64,000 bases of DNA from Sanderia malayensis. Its lineage: Eukaryota; Cnidaria; Scyphozoa; Semaeostomeae; Pelagiidae. A model generated the notes under the pieces. That model saw only the letters and a list, made by a program, of their open reading frames with translations. It did not search any database and was not told where the DNA came from. Positions 35,535 through 58,230 of this stretch are shown piece by piece. Position 1 is the first letter of the stretch. Every line of letters starts with the position of its first letter. A program made the translations under genes and the position numbers. The stretch covers positions 2,666,001 to 2,730,000 of the forward strand of contig RQOL01000616.1 in NCBI GenBank assembly GCA_013076295.1, read 5' to 3'.

Positions 35535-37016
35535 ATGGCTTCCAGTGACATGCAAGATACAGTTGAGTTAGACAAAGAAAGAAGGCTCTATTTGAAGTCA
35601 ATATCAAGAATGGTGATATTAGTACAATTACCTGATATCAAAATTCCGGGTACAACCATCTCTAACTGGGAAATCATGGAGAAATTAAAGAAAGCAGTTT
35701 GCCCAAATGTGTTTTCATATTTGAAAGTAACCAAAACAACAACTGAATGCATACTGTTTGAAGCAGAAGCGGAGTCAAAAGATCTGTTGTCGAAATTTGT
35801 GAACAATTTAGATGGCAAAGTGATCAAATTGAGTGGTTTTTCAGAAGCATTCAAAGTGAAAGCGGGCAAAGCAAAACTTGCATATCCAAAGAAACATGAC
35901 TGGGTTGCATTTTTTAGGGATTCAAAAGATAAGGATGAGTCAAAACCAGGTGAAAGACCTGATACAATGCATATCAAGGGACTGCCAATTAAATGGTTCT
36001 TGGGTAAAGACAATGGTAATAATGCTATTAGCAGTAAGCCATGTCAAAGAACAATTCATGACATTTTTCAACAGTTTGGCGAAATCAGAGTAATTGATAT
36101 CCCAATTTTAGATCCTTATCGAAAAAGGATGAAACTTGAACAGTCATATGATACACAAGTGTTTAAGACATTTTCATTTGGTAGTAATTTGTATTTTGAT
36201 GTGTACATACAGTTTGTAGATTACAAAGGGTTTGAAAAGGCAATGCAAATGTTCAAGGGAAAAAAGCTTGTTCATTTGTTGGATGATGACAAAAGTGCAG
36301 CCATCAATGTTGAGGTTGACTTTGAAAAGACGGGTTTTCTAAGTGCAAAGAATATCGAGAAAAGGGACAGAGAGAGAGAAAAGTTAATTAGATACGATTT
36401 AGAGCAAGAAGAAATTGCAAGGAAGATAAAAGAAAAGGAAGAAATTCAAAGGGAATTGGAAAGATTAGCAGAATTAAGAAGAGAGGAGGAAAGAAAAAGA
36501 AAAACAGAATTGGAAAATGAAAAGAAAGAATATCGAAGAAAGATAAGAGAACAAAGGAAAAAATTAAAATTTGTTAAAAAGAAGATTTTATATCGTGAGA
36601 AGAAGAGACAGGCAAAAATAAATGATAAAAAAAGAATGGAAGTGATTTCATTGAGGCAAAAGCAAGCAGAGTGCTTGGTTGAGGCAGTTCTGGGAACCAT
36701 ATCAAAGAGTAAGAGAGAAGAAAAGAAAGAGCAAAGAAAGAGAGAAAAAGAATTGAGAATGTTACATGAATTGGAAGCAAAGAAATTGAAGAAGGAAGAG
36801 GAGCTGAGAGAGCAAAATAAAATTGAAGATGAAAGAAAACAATTGTTGGAAAAGCAAGAAAAGAACTTGAGATTAAAATTGTTAAAGAGTTTAAAAGAAA
36901 TAGAAGAAAGTAAACAAGAGAAGGAAAGAGAATTATTGAGAAATGAATTAGGAAAAAAGAAAATTGTATCAGTTGTTGTCTGTAAAAATGCACAAATAAA
37001 TGATGGTTCATCTTAA
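35535..37016 (+). CDS. AKAP17A: A-kinase anchor protein 17A (XE7/SFRS17A), intronless
   Basis: AKAP17A is a nuclear protein that anchors protein kinase A and influences splice-site choice. The start is ATG 35535 (MASSDMQDTVELD), giving 493 residues; upstream in-frame codons are not ATG. Family hallmarks include YLKSISRMVILVQLPDIKIP, SNWEIMEKLKKAV, KVIKLSGFSEAFKVK, HDWVAFFRDSKD, PGERPDTMHIKGLPIKWF and the RRM-like block FGEIRVIDIPILDPYRKRM. From about residue 285 the chain is a long Glu/Lys/Arg-rich coiled coil, where the kinase-anchoring helices lie in vertebrates. The RS-rich tail of the vertebrate protein is missing. The lack of introns in this intron-rich neighbourhood suggests either intron loss or retroposition; I see no direct repeats to decide. 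AATAAA at 37023. Confidence 0.93.
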   Translation: MASSDMQDTVELDKERRLYLKSISRMVILVQLPDIKIPGTTISNWEIMEKLKKAVCPNVFSYLKVTKTTTECILFEAEAESKDLLSKFVNNLDGKVIKLSGFSEAFKVKAGKAKLAYPKKHDWVAFFRDSKDKDESKPGERPDTMHIKGLPIKWFLGKDNGNNAISSKPCQRTIHDIFQQFGEIRVIDIPILDPYRKRMKLEQSYDTQVFKTFSFGSNLYFDVYIQFVDYKGFEKAMQMFKGKKLVHLLDDDKSAAINVEVDFEKTGFLSAKNIEKRDREREKLIRYDLEQEEIARKIKEKEEIQRELERLAELRREEERKRKTELENEKKEYRRKIREQRKKLKFVKKKILYREKKRQAKINDKKRMEVISLRQKQAECLVEAVLGTISKSKREEKKEQRKREKELRMLHELEAKKLKKEEELREQNKIEDERKQLLEKQEKNLRLKLLKSLKEIEESKQEKERELLRNELGKKKIVSVVVCKNAQINDGSS

Positions 37017-37427
37017 TAGTTTAATAAATAGCAAAAAAAACACATATCAAAATCTACTGTTTGATAAATCATTTGTAATAAAAGCAACATACAGTAAATT
37101 TCCCAAAAAAAGCAAAATAAGTCTAAACTGTAGTTGACAAAAGTAAATTACAGTAAGTAGACACAAGAAAACCTATTCTGTAACATTGTGTTAAAATCAT
37201 CTGCATCAATGGTTAGAACCATCATATGCTGTGTTAATACCATCGTGGTAGTGTATAATTTCAAGATTATAGTTCTATGAATCTATAAATATCATCATCA
37301 TCACTATCGATGTCTCGATCATTAAATAACAGAAAGAGAAAATTAAGTTTGGCCAATCCTCTCAGGTTTATTTTGTCATAGCATGATCTGTTAACCAATG
37401 TTTGATTAACATTTTAGATCATTAATC
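37017..37427. other. Convergent 3' ends of AKAP17A and PGRMC
   Basis: About 410 bp between opposing stop codons, holding both 3' UTRs. AATAAA for AKAP17A at 37023-37028; minus-strand AATAAA for PGRMC at 37367-37372. No gene. Confidence 0.65.
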
Positions 37428-38932
37428 TTATTCATTCTTCTTTGTGGTAGCTTTGCTTTCGTCATCCTCTGTTTCAGATTCTTGGTCGTAATTTCTTGCT
37501 CTTTCACCGGGCTTCAATAGCTTGCCAACTATTTCATATTTTTCAACAAATTGCATCTCCCATTCTCTCAACGAATCCATCTTTCAATAAACAAAAATAA
37601 GCCATTCATTTCCATTTTTCTCACATGCAATATGATATGATAAATGATCCTTTGTGGCATGAAAATTTTCGATGTCGCACAGCTGACTCAACAATACTTT
37701 CAAAATTTCAAGTCTTAAAATTTTTACTTTCACAAAAGCAATTTCTTATTTGTTTGTCTTTTTCTGACTAGAAGCGGGTTTCTTATATCTAGCTTGGTTT
37801 AAAGCTTCAATTTTTCACCATTTTATACATCTATTCTCCATCATTAGAATAGCAATTGCTCATTGCAAGTAAAACATGAACACAATTTTGACAGACAGAC
37901 AATGATATTAAGAACAAAGCGGGGCAGGATGGAAAAACAAAAGAAAAGAGCTTGCAATTTTCAGTGACTTGCAAACGTTTGATCAATGAAGATAAAGAAA
38001 ATGGACATTTATAATTTATTGCTGGAAATATCCCTGCATTCAAGTAAGACCAAGCAAGACTCCAATGCAAATTTTTGCAATTTCTAGCAGTAGTAAGTGC
38101 AGCTAAACATTTATATATTTCCACATCGTAATGCAATGCAACCAATGTTTTGTTGCTTGCATGCCATGGTACGTAATACCGGTCAATACTGATTACAAAA
38201 AGGTAAAATTTATTTGTAAATACCTGCATTGAGTTAAGGTCACTCAAATCATCATATTCATCTTTCAAAACAGAACCATCAACAGAAAATGTTGCCAGAC
38301 CACGACTTGCATCTTTTCCAGCAAATACACCATACGGTCCATCTAAAACACAATATAACATAAATTATCCATTACTTCAAAAACTTTTCAATTATTAAGT
38401 AGAAACAATGTTTAAATAAAATGCAGCATGTCAAGACAAGATTCGGGCATGAATGCAACCTGTTAAGTTTCAACCAGGTTGGCTTGTAAAATAAACTATA
38501 AATGGGGTATTTGCAAAATAAGGGCTCCGAAATAAATAGAGAAACGAAATACGAAATATATAATCTATTTCATTGTATTCGCACCAAGTATAAATAACGT
38601 CTAGAGCTGATGAAAAAACACAACTCACCAGGTCCATAAAGGTGTCTTGCACGTGTCATATCAAAAACTTTTGTGTTGACAGCAATCAGAATCCGCGGAT
38701 TGCGATTTCCATCAAACTCCTTTAATTCGTGAAGCTGGAAATCGCGTTTCTTCATTGGTTCGAGTATCACTGTTGGTTCAGATTCATCTTCTTCGCTTTG
38801 GTTTAACCTGTTCTCTCCAGCCCCAAGTCGATTGACAAACTTTTTAATGACATAAACTGCCGCTATGAGCAGGAATATTTGAACAGGAGCGGTAAGGTAT
38901 GATGAAATTTGCTTTGATATACTTTCATACAT
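37428..38932 (-). CDS. PGRMC1: Membrane-associated progesterone receptor component (PGRMC1/2)
   Basis: Haem-binding cytochrome-b5-like membrane protein that supports cytochrome P450 and sterol metabolism. Three exons: 38629-38932, 38224-38342, 37428-37580, encoding 191 residues (human PGRMC1 has 195). An N-terminal membrane span, [20 protein letters not shown], precedes an acidic linker. The haem domain follows: [36 protein letters not shown], then [19 protein letters not shown] and [10 protein letters not shown]. The last exon reads [20 protein letters not shown] and ends in an acidic and basic tail. Tyrosines matching the haem-ligand positions are present. The upstream frame stays open to 39271, but ATG 38932 gives the family-like N-terminus. 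It is a single PGRMC; assignment to 1 or 2 is not meaningful here. Confidence 0.95.
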
Positions 38933-39696
38933 TTCTGGAGCGTCTGAATCTTTCACAGTGAGCAAAACAATCTTTTCAAAAATGTTTAGGCCAAATAGAA
39001 ATTCAACAATGCAGAAGCTCCGCGTGAAGTTTCTTTTCTTTCGCAAGTTGGTGGAACGATAAGAGGAAAGTAATGTGCAGCCTCGTATCGAATTAAACCT
39101 CGTATACGACAGGCAAGTGCCCGCGTTCAAGCCGCGATTTGACATAATTGTGAATATCCATCTGCGCTTTTTTGCAGATACCCGCAAGCTCCCGCGGGGT
39201 ACATTAATTGATAAGCACTGCATCAGAGCAAATAAAAAACTCATGCACCATGTAAGCAAAAGTATAAACAAAATTTACTAAAATAAGCTGAAAAGTACAC
39301 GCACATTCTGATATCTAACAGTTCTATATATCTGGGAAAACGTAGAATGAAATTCTCATTGGGTCAAAACTAATTGTAGCAGTAATAATAATTATAGCAA
39401 TTGTTCTGTAAGGAAAATTCACTGCTGAAAATATCAGAAAATCTGTTAATTAATAAATCATACGTCGTGAACTCATTTTCAAATCAACTGAAATACAAAT
39501 TGTCTATGTACTTCATGTAAGATATGAATGAAGTCAACTGTTCATATTTCTAGCATTATGCATGCACACATACACAGATGTCTATGTGTATATATATTTG
39601 TATATAGTTAGATGCTACATTGAAAATACTATGATGGAAATCACGTGTGATACGCTTTGTACATGAAAGTCTCGTTGTGGATACACAGCCTCGTTT
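38933..39696. other. PGRMC upstream region and OGT 3' UTR
   Basis: 764 bp between the OGT stop and the PGRMC start, same strand. AT-rich with no other gene. The PGRMC frame remains open upstream to 39271, but without family similarity. Confidence 0.55.
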
Positions 39697-50266
<10,570 letters not shown>

Positions 50267-50585
50267 ATTTCTGAAGTTTAGTCAAACAAAGCAGCTTTAA
50301 AGATAAATTGAGATGAAGACAATGAAGCTCTGAATAATTTTTTGAGAACATATTTCACAAATCTTCCGGGTTTATTTTGAGATAAAAATGTCAGGATAGA
50401 TAGTTATTTACATGTGCATGGATTTATTTTGAATGAAAAAGTTGTCTGCTTTATTTATTTGTATTTTCTTGCCCTTTCTTTATTGCTCTTATACACATGA
50501 AATTGAAATTCTTTGGCATAGAAATTTTGATTTGGGTGGGACAAGAAAGCGGAAATACTTTCGAAGCGTGTTGGGGCAAGTATAA

Positions 50586-51253
50586 AGCGTAGTTTACACG
50601 AGCAAGTTTTCTATGACAATTTTTAATTGACAATTTTATTTTGCTCGTGTAGATGAGGTCAATTTGAGCTCATATGACAATTTTTCATATGACAAGTGTA
50701 CTTTTTCAAAAGCTGGCATGTCAGCTTTTGAAAAATCATACTTGTCATATGAAAAATTGTCATATGTGAAACTTGCTCGTGTAAACGCTGTGACAAGTAA
50801 ACTTGACAATTTTCTTTGGACCCCAGACCTCGTATTACACAACGCAAGCATTTTTTGCGCCATTAATTTTTCGTTGCAATGACTGCTAGACTGATTTGGA
50901 CAGATCAAGCCACATCTACATTGTTAGAAGCCCTCCGGGAGTTGCGAAGGCCTATGGAACTCCAAATCTGAGAGGTATAAAAACAGGAACATTAAAAAGA
51001 CGGAGTATGCCGAAATAAAAAATATGCCAAAGGATGAGATCCCTCTCGTCGACTTGCATTTTAAATTTATGTCTACTAAATACCGGTGGCTAAATCCATT
51101 GCCTTCAGAACGAAAACTTGTCAAAGAAACTTGCTGCTCATCCACACGAGCAAATGCATTTGACAATTAAAAAATTGTCAAATATCCATCCACACGAACA
51201 AGGAAACTTGTCAAAGAAAATTGTCATAGAAAATTGCTCGTGTAAACTACGCT
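50586..51253. mobile_element. PIF/Harbinger-like MITE with nested palindrome
   Basis: Ends AGCGTAGTTTACACGAGCAA and its complement are flanked by TAA (50583-50585 and 51254-51256), a TWA duplication. The GTTTACACGA core is shared with the element in OGT. A second inverted repeat is nested at 50671-50766 (CATATGACAATTTTTCATAT type). On the plus strand near 50880 a broken frame, MTARLIWTDQATSTLLEALR, resembles the start of a Myb/SANT-like domain found in Harbinger accessory proteins. Confidence 0.75.
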
Positions 51254-52117
51254 TAATTCTGCAAAAATAGACGATAATTTTCTATTTACTGAAAAGATTA
51301 TTTTGCATTGTATTTCTGCCCACAGGAAAATACAGAAATTTGGCGAATGAAGTTATCAGTCATGATACCTAAAATGGATTGATTTTTTCAACAGGGTCAG
51401 ATAAGAACCTTGTCCTTCGCGAGTAACCGACCAATTGTTTTGCTTCTAGCCTGCGTGCAGCCTGAAGCGTGAAAGCTAATTGCTTGCTCCTAACATTTCA
51501 CAAGACCTATTTTGACCAAATTGTAGTTCAAAAGTCATATATTTTTAATCAAATTCTTGGTGTCTTTAACTTCCTTTTTAGTACCTAATGTGTTGGGGCT
51601 GCATCACTGCACATAATAGAAGCATATACTTTGTTCACACCTAAAAAGTGCGTGGAGTAGAAGTATGCACAAAGGCCAAAGGTGAAATGCGGCTGCCTTT
51701 ATTGGTGTCATTTTACATTGATGAAAGGTGAAAGGTTGAAATCAAGCAACCAGAAGCAGAAGCACCCAATTGTGGTGAGCATTGTTAGTTAGTCACTTGT
51801 CCAGCCTACACCTCGTTAAATTATAAAATAATTTACCTGGTTCTACAAGACAGTATGTAGTGCAGGTAAAGTAAGAAATGAAAAATTAAAGATAAATATA
51901 ACAAAACTCGTGTTTCTGCAACAGTTCCTGCTAAAAACATTTACAGATTACGATAATGAGCCACGTAAATTACAATACAGTTGTTCTATGTATTATATGA
52001 GGTTTTATCATATATTCGTTCGTTATATAACAAGCTGCATGCTGTGGTGTTTACTAGGGGTACTAATTGGCTAGGGTGGGGCAATGAAGCTTCCAACTCA
52101 CGTGATCATCTCGTGAA
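51254..52117. other. Spacer between MITE and CNOT7/8 stop
   Basis: AT-rich; presumably includes the CNOT7/8 3' UTR. No gene or repeat recognised. The stretch 50267-50585 before the MITE is likewise the thymosin 3' UTR and spacer. Confidence 0.5.
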
Positions 52118-54858
52118 TTAAGACGGCGGCTGATTGGTTGCCGAGGCTCCTTGGTAGGCATTTGCAGAACCATTGGCATATGGTGTGCCAAGACCAAACA
52201 GATGTCCGCAGTACTTATCATCATCAATATTATCTTCGAAAAACATCTGAGAAATAATTCAGAAAATTGGGTCAGATTAAATATACCTGCCAATGACATC
52301 TGCTGAACGAGCACAACAAACGTTTGGCATGGGTGATTACGTTGGCCCATGGTTTTGACATCAGCAAGCTATCGAAAGTGATAGAAATCACCCTCAAGAA
52401 GTCGAATCCGTTTAACTAGGATACACTGGTCACTTTGATACACTGGTGAATTTCCAGCTATCTCGCTCTTGTGTTTTAAAATGTAGCAGTCGCTAAACGC
52501 CTATATGTACTATCCATTGAGGTGTGGCATCCAATACGAAATTTTGAAATTGACGCGGAAATCATACTTGAAGCAGGTCGAATCGTACTAAGTAGGATAT
52601 ACTATAGCTTTTGATAAAAATATAAATAAAAATTCACCTCTCTCATTTTGAAGAAAGCTGCTCCTGTTAATAAACTATCACTGCCTGCTTGATGCTGTGG
52701 GCCAATTCTTTCTAACTGAAAAATAAAAAATAATTTATTAAATCAAATTGTAAATGTAAAGGTATCGTTTCGTAATCAACAGAATATTAGCATTACTCAT
52801 AACACAAATCTGTCTTTTTGTCTGTATTTGCAAGTGTAAGCTCATATAAAGTTAATTTAATACATAGACGTGGATATTCACATCAATATTTAGCTATGGT
52901 ACATAATATATTTAATTTAATAACATTAGTTAAACCAATTAATTTGAGAATAATACCTCGAGAATTTCGGAAACTTCTTGCAGTCCACCTTTCAAACTCT
53001 TGCAACTTTTCATCAGATATTTTATGTCGTAAACATTGTTAAAGTAAAGACGAAGCAAGTCGAAAAAGTCGGATTCTTCCGCTGGAAGATTTGAAGCTGT
53101 CAAAATTTTTAGCAAGTATCCAAAATCGTAGGCACTAAAGAAAAAAGAAAACTTGGTCTTAGTGGAAAAAGAAAATGTGGACATTCATTCACTCAATTTA
53201 GAAATCCTCTGGAAATCCATTTGAAAACTAACTCAAACACGAATATACATGCAAGGCTCATTGAGTATAGCTATGTTACTTCAATACAATTGACAAAAGC
53301 GTTGGTTCCAATGGTGTCCGTTACATGGAGATTCCACTGTACTAATTCAGACAAATATGAAAGCACTGTAGCATACCTGTGAAATGAAAGCCATCTGATG
53401 TTATCTGATAATATAACACCAGACGTGAAAAGTAATTCAGCGAAATGATTCACATCAATGCCTTCATCTTCGTGTCTTTGAAATTGAATGCCGGAGTCAA
53501 CAAGCAAATCAATCGAATCTTGTGCATACATGTCTTCCCTAAAATGTATAATCAGAGTCAAATCAAATGAATAGCAAATGTGAATATAATAATAAGATAA
53601 AGAGGCTTTAACCTTTAATTTCTATCTTTCTCATCTGATGGTGCAAAATGCTATGCTATCTTCTAAACTGTGTGCATTATCATGTTTGTCTACTGGATTT
53701 GTCATTTTTTGATTTTTTGAAATTGTTGATTGACTTGTGCTTATTATGCATTAATATTGAGTAATAATTATTAAATATTATTTGGTCTATATTTTTGGCT
53801 GTCCACCCTCATCCTAAAGTTTACATCCTAAAGAGAGTGAGGGCTTCACTTACGTTAGATTGAATTTGAAGTTGAACTGCCACGTGGAACCCTCTGGGGG
53901 TTGCTCTCCATCTTCATTGTAAAATGTTAAACCAAGTTGGATAATTTTCAATAGATCAACATTGCACCTTAGCAATTGATATTGATAATCTGAACTGCTT
54001 TTAAATTCACCAATTGGCCGAGCCACAACACCAGGAAACTCTGTATCCTATAAAAAACATGTATTAAAGTTCAAAATGTAAAATACAAAAAGATTATCCA
54101 CAACAAGGCAATAGCCAAAGTGATCGTCAAAACTTTAAGAAAGTTCAGTACTGAATTTTCAAAACCTAAGAAATTAGTAAAATTAGATACTCAAGCTTCA
54201 AAGAGAAAAGTCGGAGCACTGAAAGTGCTAAAAAATTTCAGTACTGTACTTCCTCGATTATCCGAACAAGTTGAACTCAATTTTTTGCTCGGCCGTTCGG
54301 ATACGCCAAAAATTCGGATAATCGAGGACAAAAATTGTACCTACTAATCTTGCTATGAAGTTTAGTTTATCACCCAAAATAGTCACCGGGTGCTCAAACG
54401 GAAGATGGGACGATTACAATTAATCAAAACTCGTGGATTTTGAAATTCCTGTTCGATTTTCTTTCAGCGGTTTCGGTAATTGTAAACACGAATATGAAAA
54501 CCGGTGTGTTAATTTGATGTTTCCATTGGATTTGACTTTAATAAAGGGCGAATATTTAAAAAAGCAACAGATATTTTATGTGGTGATCGAGAATTGGCTT
54601 GCAGAAAACTGATGTACAGAAAACAAACTTTTGGCATTCGGATAATCGAGGTTCGGATAGTTGAGGTTCGGATAACCGAGGATGTACTGTACTGATGTGA
54701 AAATATTTTTTTATTAAAAAACCTGTATATAAGGTTACCATTGCAATGTAGTTGTATTTTTTAACGACATCTCGAATATTTCTAAATTCCTCTTCTATAT
54801 TTGATTGCCAAATGTCTCTAAACCCTGCATGAGGATCTGACGTCACAATTGAAGGCAT
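52118..54858 (-). CDS. CNOT7: CCR4-NOT deadenylase subunit CNOT7/8 (CAF1/POP2)
   Basis: Catalytic 3'-5' exonuclease that shortens mRNA poly(A) tails within CCR4-NOT. Six exons: 54739-54858, 53854-54047, 53377-53538, 52957-53134, 52638-52715, 52118-52246, encoding 286 residues (human CNOT7 has 285). DEDD-family motifs are intact: [15 protein letters not shown] (Asp41, Glu43), [12 protein letters not shown] and [11 protein letters not shown]. Other family signatures include [43 protein letters not shown] and [19 protein letters not shown]. The C-terminal tail is Gly/Ala/Gln-rich. Invertebrates usually have one gene for the vertebrate CNOT7/CNOT8 pair. Intron 1 contains a pogo-like MITE. Confidence 0.97.
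54244..54689. mobile_element. 446-bp pogo/Tc1-mariner-like MITE in CNOT7/8 intron 1
   Basis: Ends match as inverted repeats (CTGTACTTCCTCGATTATCC versus CAGTACATCCTCGGTTATCC when read inward) with flanking TA dinucleotides at 54242-54243 and 54690-54691. Inside, TTCGGATAATCGAGG is repeated at both ends. TA duplication and this style of terminus suit the pogo/mariner group. No coding capacity. Confidence 0.68.
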
Positions 54859-55725
54859 ATCTATCTTCTCTCTATCCTAAATCAACGGTATCTTTAAATT
54901 CAAAAACTTCCCCTGAATGAAAATAGAACAATGTTATATCATAGAACATCACAAAACAGTAACCTGATTATTGATGCTCTTAAATATATCTTCTTATTAT
55001 TAAATATATCTTCTATATATCTTATTATTATTATTATTATTATTATCTATATTTTAGCAATATATCACGGTGTGTGTAAATTAATATATTTTCAATTTAA
55101 GGCCCCATAGTTTTAACCATAATTTCGATATATTTAAATGAAAATGTTGGATGTGGCCTGGCATGAGGCCTGGAGACAAAATATAGGCCTAGCCTGACAT
55201 CAGAATATAGGCAAGCATAATAGCATAACTATGAATAAAAGTACATATTTTGTAAAGCGTAATACATGAAAAATAATTTACCTCTTTCAAATTAATAGGT
55301 ATTCACATAAAAACATCAAGATTCGTGGCAAATGAAGACAGTTTTTTCGCAACCTTTCCAAGTCAATGAATTAGGATAATAAAGAATAGTATGTTCCAGA
55401 ATAAGATGGAACTGATGTGCACTAAAGGGCAAACAAAACAAAACAAGAATAAAAACAAAGAAATAAATGTAGTTTTATAACATAGATTAAAAAATAAAAC
55501 TAATCTACACGTACATGATTATAAATAATTTAAAATCTGAAATGTGGCATTTCAATGTGTGTGGTTCCAAGGGACATAAAAGTAGGTTTGGTACACTTGT
55601 ACGAAGTTTATTGCTAAAAATTGTATTAAAAAGCTATTATCAGCAAAGCAATTATATACAGCAAATACAAAAAATGCAAAATGCCATATAAACAATATTG
55701 ATATCATCAAAATTTAAAATAAAAA
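54859..55725. other. CNOT7/8 5' flank and TRAF 3' UTR
   Basis: AT-rich, with a TTA microsatellite near 55022-55047. A minus-strand AATAAA at 55607-55612 could serve the TRAF gene. No gene recognised. Confidence 0.55.
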
Positions 55726-57909
55726 TTACAAGTCTTGGTCTTCTCCAAGATTAATTTCAGCATTAAAAGCTTGAATTTTGACCAATACCTTGTGTTTATT
55801 GTTGGCAATGTATCTTGAGTTGACAACTGCAAACTCAGACATTGGTACAACTAGCATTTGCCTTGGGAAGGATTGTCTTTGTTGCTGACTGGGTTTCATC
55901 AAAAAAGAAACATCAGGGTTATCAATATTGCAATCGTATTTATAACTCAAATGTCTCTTCACTTCCTCAGCAGTCTGGTCCAACAGATGAATAGAAAAAT
56001 TACTTCGAAAGGGCCATGGCAGAAAATCATCAAACAACCCAGGCACTATCTCCAAGGAGATTGCAATGTCGTCATGACACCTGAAAACCACAATCTGGAA
56101 ATAATAGCCCTGGGTACCAGTTGCATAAGTTTGGCTTCTATACAAATTGAATCCATGTATGTATGATAACATTTGGTCAGCACAAACAAAAGAAAGCTGA
56201 TCTGAAGCAGCTTGGCTCTTGGCTAACTTTTCATTTGCTGCATCTAATTTTGTTCTTAGCATTTTCAATTCATTGCATAGCAATCCGATGTGGTGCAAAG
56301 AATATTCTTGTACATGCTCATTCATTAACTTGCGATTACTCTGAAAGAAAAATATGCCACTTCATTTGACAACCTTATTCTAGTCTGACTGTAAAAGTGC
56401 TCATAAATTTTGAAATTCCATCATCCTTTTAAATCTTTACTATTTGATAATATCATTCAAATACAAATTGAGCCATACCTGTTTTTTACAACCCAAGAAT
56501 TCCAATGGACAACTTTGGCTCACAAAAAGACAATCATCTACAACATGCTGCTCAAGCTAGTGAAAAAAATAATGATAAATTTAGAATAAAGTATTTAAAT
56601 GATTGTAGTATACACTTTGTTTCATGTATGAACTTCATGGTATTTCTTACCAACTTTTTTGAGATGATAATAGAGCATCCTACATTTGGACATTGAGTTG
56701 GCTGACAAGGACAGGTTGTGGTCTTATGTTCCTGAAAAAAATTAAATCCAGATACATATCTGAAAAGAAAATAAGATTTAGGACAATATATCATTAGTGA
56801 ATAAAATAGCTAAGGGGTGGTACCCTTACTCTCGGTAATCCCTGAAAAATAGAAAATAAATAGAATAAGATTAGCAAAGATACCTGCAACTGAAATGATC
56901 GAAATTCCTCCAGACAGTAGTCACACTTTACAAGTCTCCATTCACAATCATTCTCATGTTCCTGTTTATATTTGCGAAGAAATGTTTCATGACATCCTTC
57001 AAACGTACAAAATTCTGTTTCATATAGACAGTTCTTGTTATGACCCTTTAAAAAACAATTAAATTGTATTTAATCAAGAGTTGGTTGCAATATATTTCTC
57101 CCACATGTCTGTCAATAAAAAAGAAACTGAGCATGAAATCTGTGAGCACCTCCAAATTCGAAAGTTCTGAATTCCACTCACAGCCCAAATTTGCATTCTC
57201 ACATGACACCTTCAAACCCATAATCTTTCGCTTGCATGAGTTATCAGGATACATCTGGTGCAAAACAAAATAACATAGCTTGATTATAATATCAGAACAA
57301 TATCAAAATTTGAATCCATTGTCAAATATGGAACAGGTACCTAAGCTTGATGAAAAACAGGTTGTATTGAGTGGGAAAACTTAGTGGAGTATGAAACATT
57401 CTTGCATATCCAAACCTTGTCTTTGGATATCTCTTCCCTATCATTCGGGCAAGTAGGGCTTCTATCAGCTTGCTCTGCCGACCTTTTAATAAAGAAGAAG
57501 ACAAAGAAAGAAGATGATTATTTGACTATTTCAGGGTCAAGATATACGAAAGAATATTTTCTAGCCAAAACAAGGTAGTATTTAAAGAAATATGCACTCT
57601 TCTTTAACTGAATAAGCCCCTTGATCATTAAAATACATTAATAGTAAAGAAACTTATCGTCTACCAGAAAATTTCAGCCAAACATGATCTACAAAATCTG
57701 TGGCCACATGGTACAATCTGATAAGGCTCTCGCATAACATCCAAACAAACAACACACTTGAAGTCGTCATCAACAAGATCAGTAAACATATCAGCATCAT
57801 ATCCTCCGCGAGGCTCTTCATTTGATGCTTCATTGTCTTGTACTCCTTCTGCTAATTCTCTGGCTAGAGATGACATTCTCTCCATCTTTATTTCTCTGTT
57901 TCCGAACAA
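55726..57909 (-). CDS. TRAF: TRAF family adaptor (RING, TRAF zinc fingers, MATH)
   Basis: Signalling adaptor and probable E3 ligase for TNF-receptor or IL-1/Toll-type receptors. Seven exons: 57665-57909, 57416-57482, 57150-57254, 56884-57045, 56651-56731, 56479-56556, 55726-56340, encoding 450 residues. The RING spans exons 1-2 (CVVCLDVMREPYQIVPCGHR, CRSC, then CPNDREEISKDK). TRAF-type fingers follow: CKRKIMGLKVSCENANLGCE, CTFEGCHETF, CPCQPTQCPNVGCSIIISKK and QSCPLEFLGCKK. A short coiled coil leads into a C-terminal TRAF/MATH domain with FLPWPFRSNFSIHLLDQTAE and KVLVKIQAF. Donors of exons 2 and 3 (GTTTGG, GTGCTC) are weak but phase and homology support them. ATG 57909 is the first; ATG 57885 is an alternative. 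Closest vertebrate TRAF is unresolved. Confidence 0.93.
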
Positions 57910-58230
57910 GACAGAAGAAGCAACGCGAAATGAAAAGATTCCGAGAACCGAAGCCGAAATTTACTCACCCCAGGCCTCAAAAATTATATTCGGGAATATC
58001 AGGTGGGCCACGTGGGGGGCTTTGTCTCTGAGCTCAATCTCTGGTGTGCTGTTGTCGCAGCTAGTCCCGAAAAACATTCAATTCACCCATGCGAAATGTA
58101 TCCGGGTACAAAAGAAAAGAGCACGATAACCCTCATCCATTACAATGCATGAGCTGGATTATTTGGCTCATCTGAAGGAACAAAATTGAATTTTCAGGTC
58201 CTCCGCACAATTTAATAAACCCGTGACTTT
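57910..58230. other. TRAF 5' flank
   Basis: About 320 bp between the TRAF start and the palindromic element; expected to hold the promoter and 5' UTR. No distinct motif that I would defend. Confidence 0.5.

Noticed and set aside
35588..36013. Minus-strand 141-codon frame
   Set aside because: Antisense of AKAP17A.
36574..37011. Minus-strand 145-codon hydrophobic frame
   Set aside because: Antisense of the Lys/Glu-rich coiled coil of AKAP17A, which gives spurious Phe/Leu-rich proteins.
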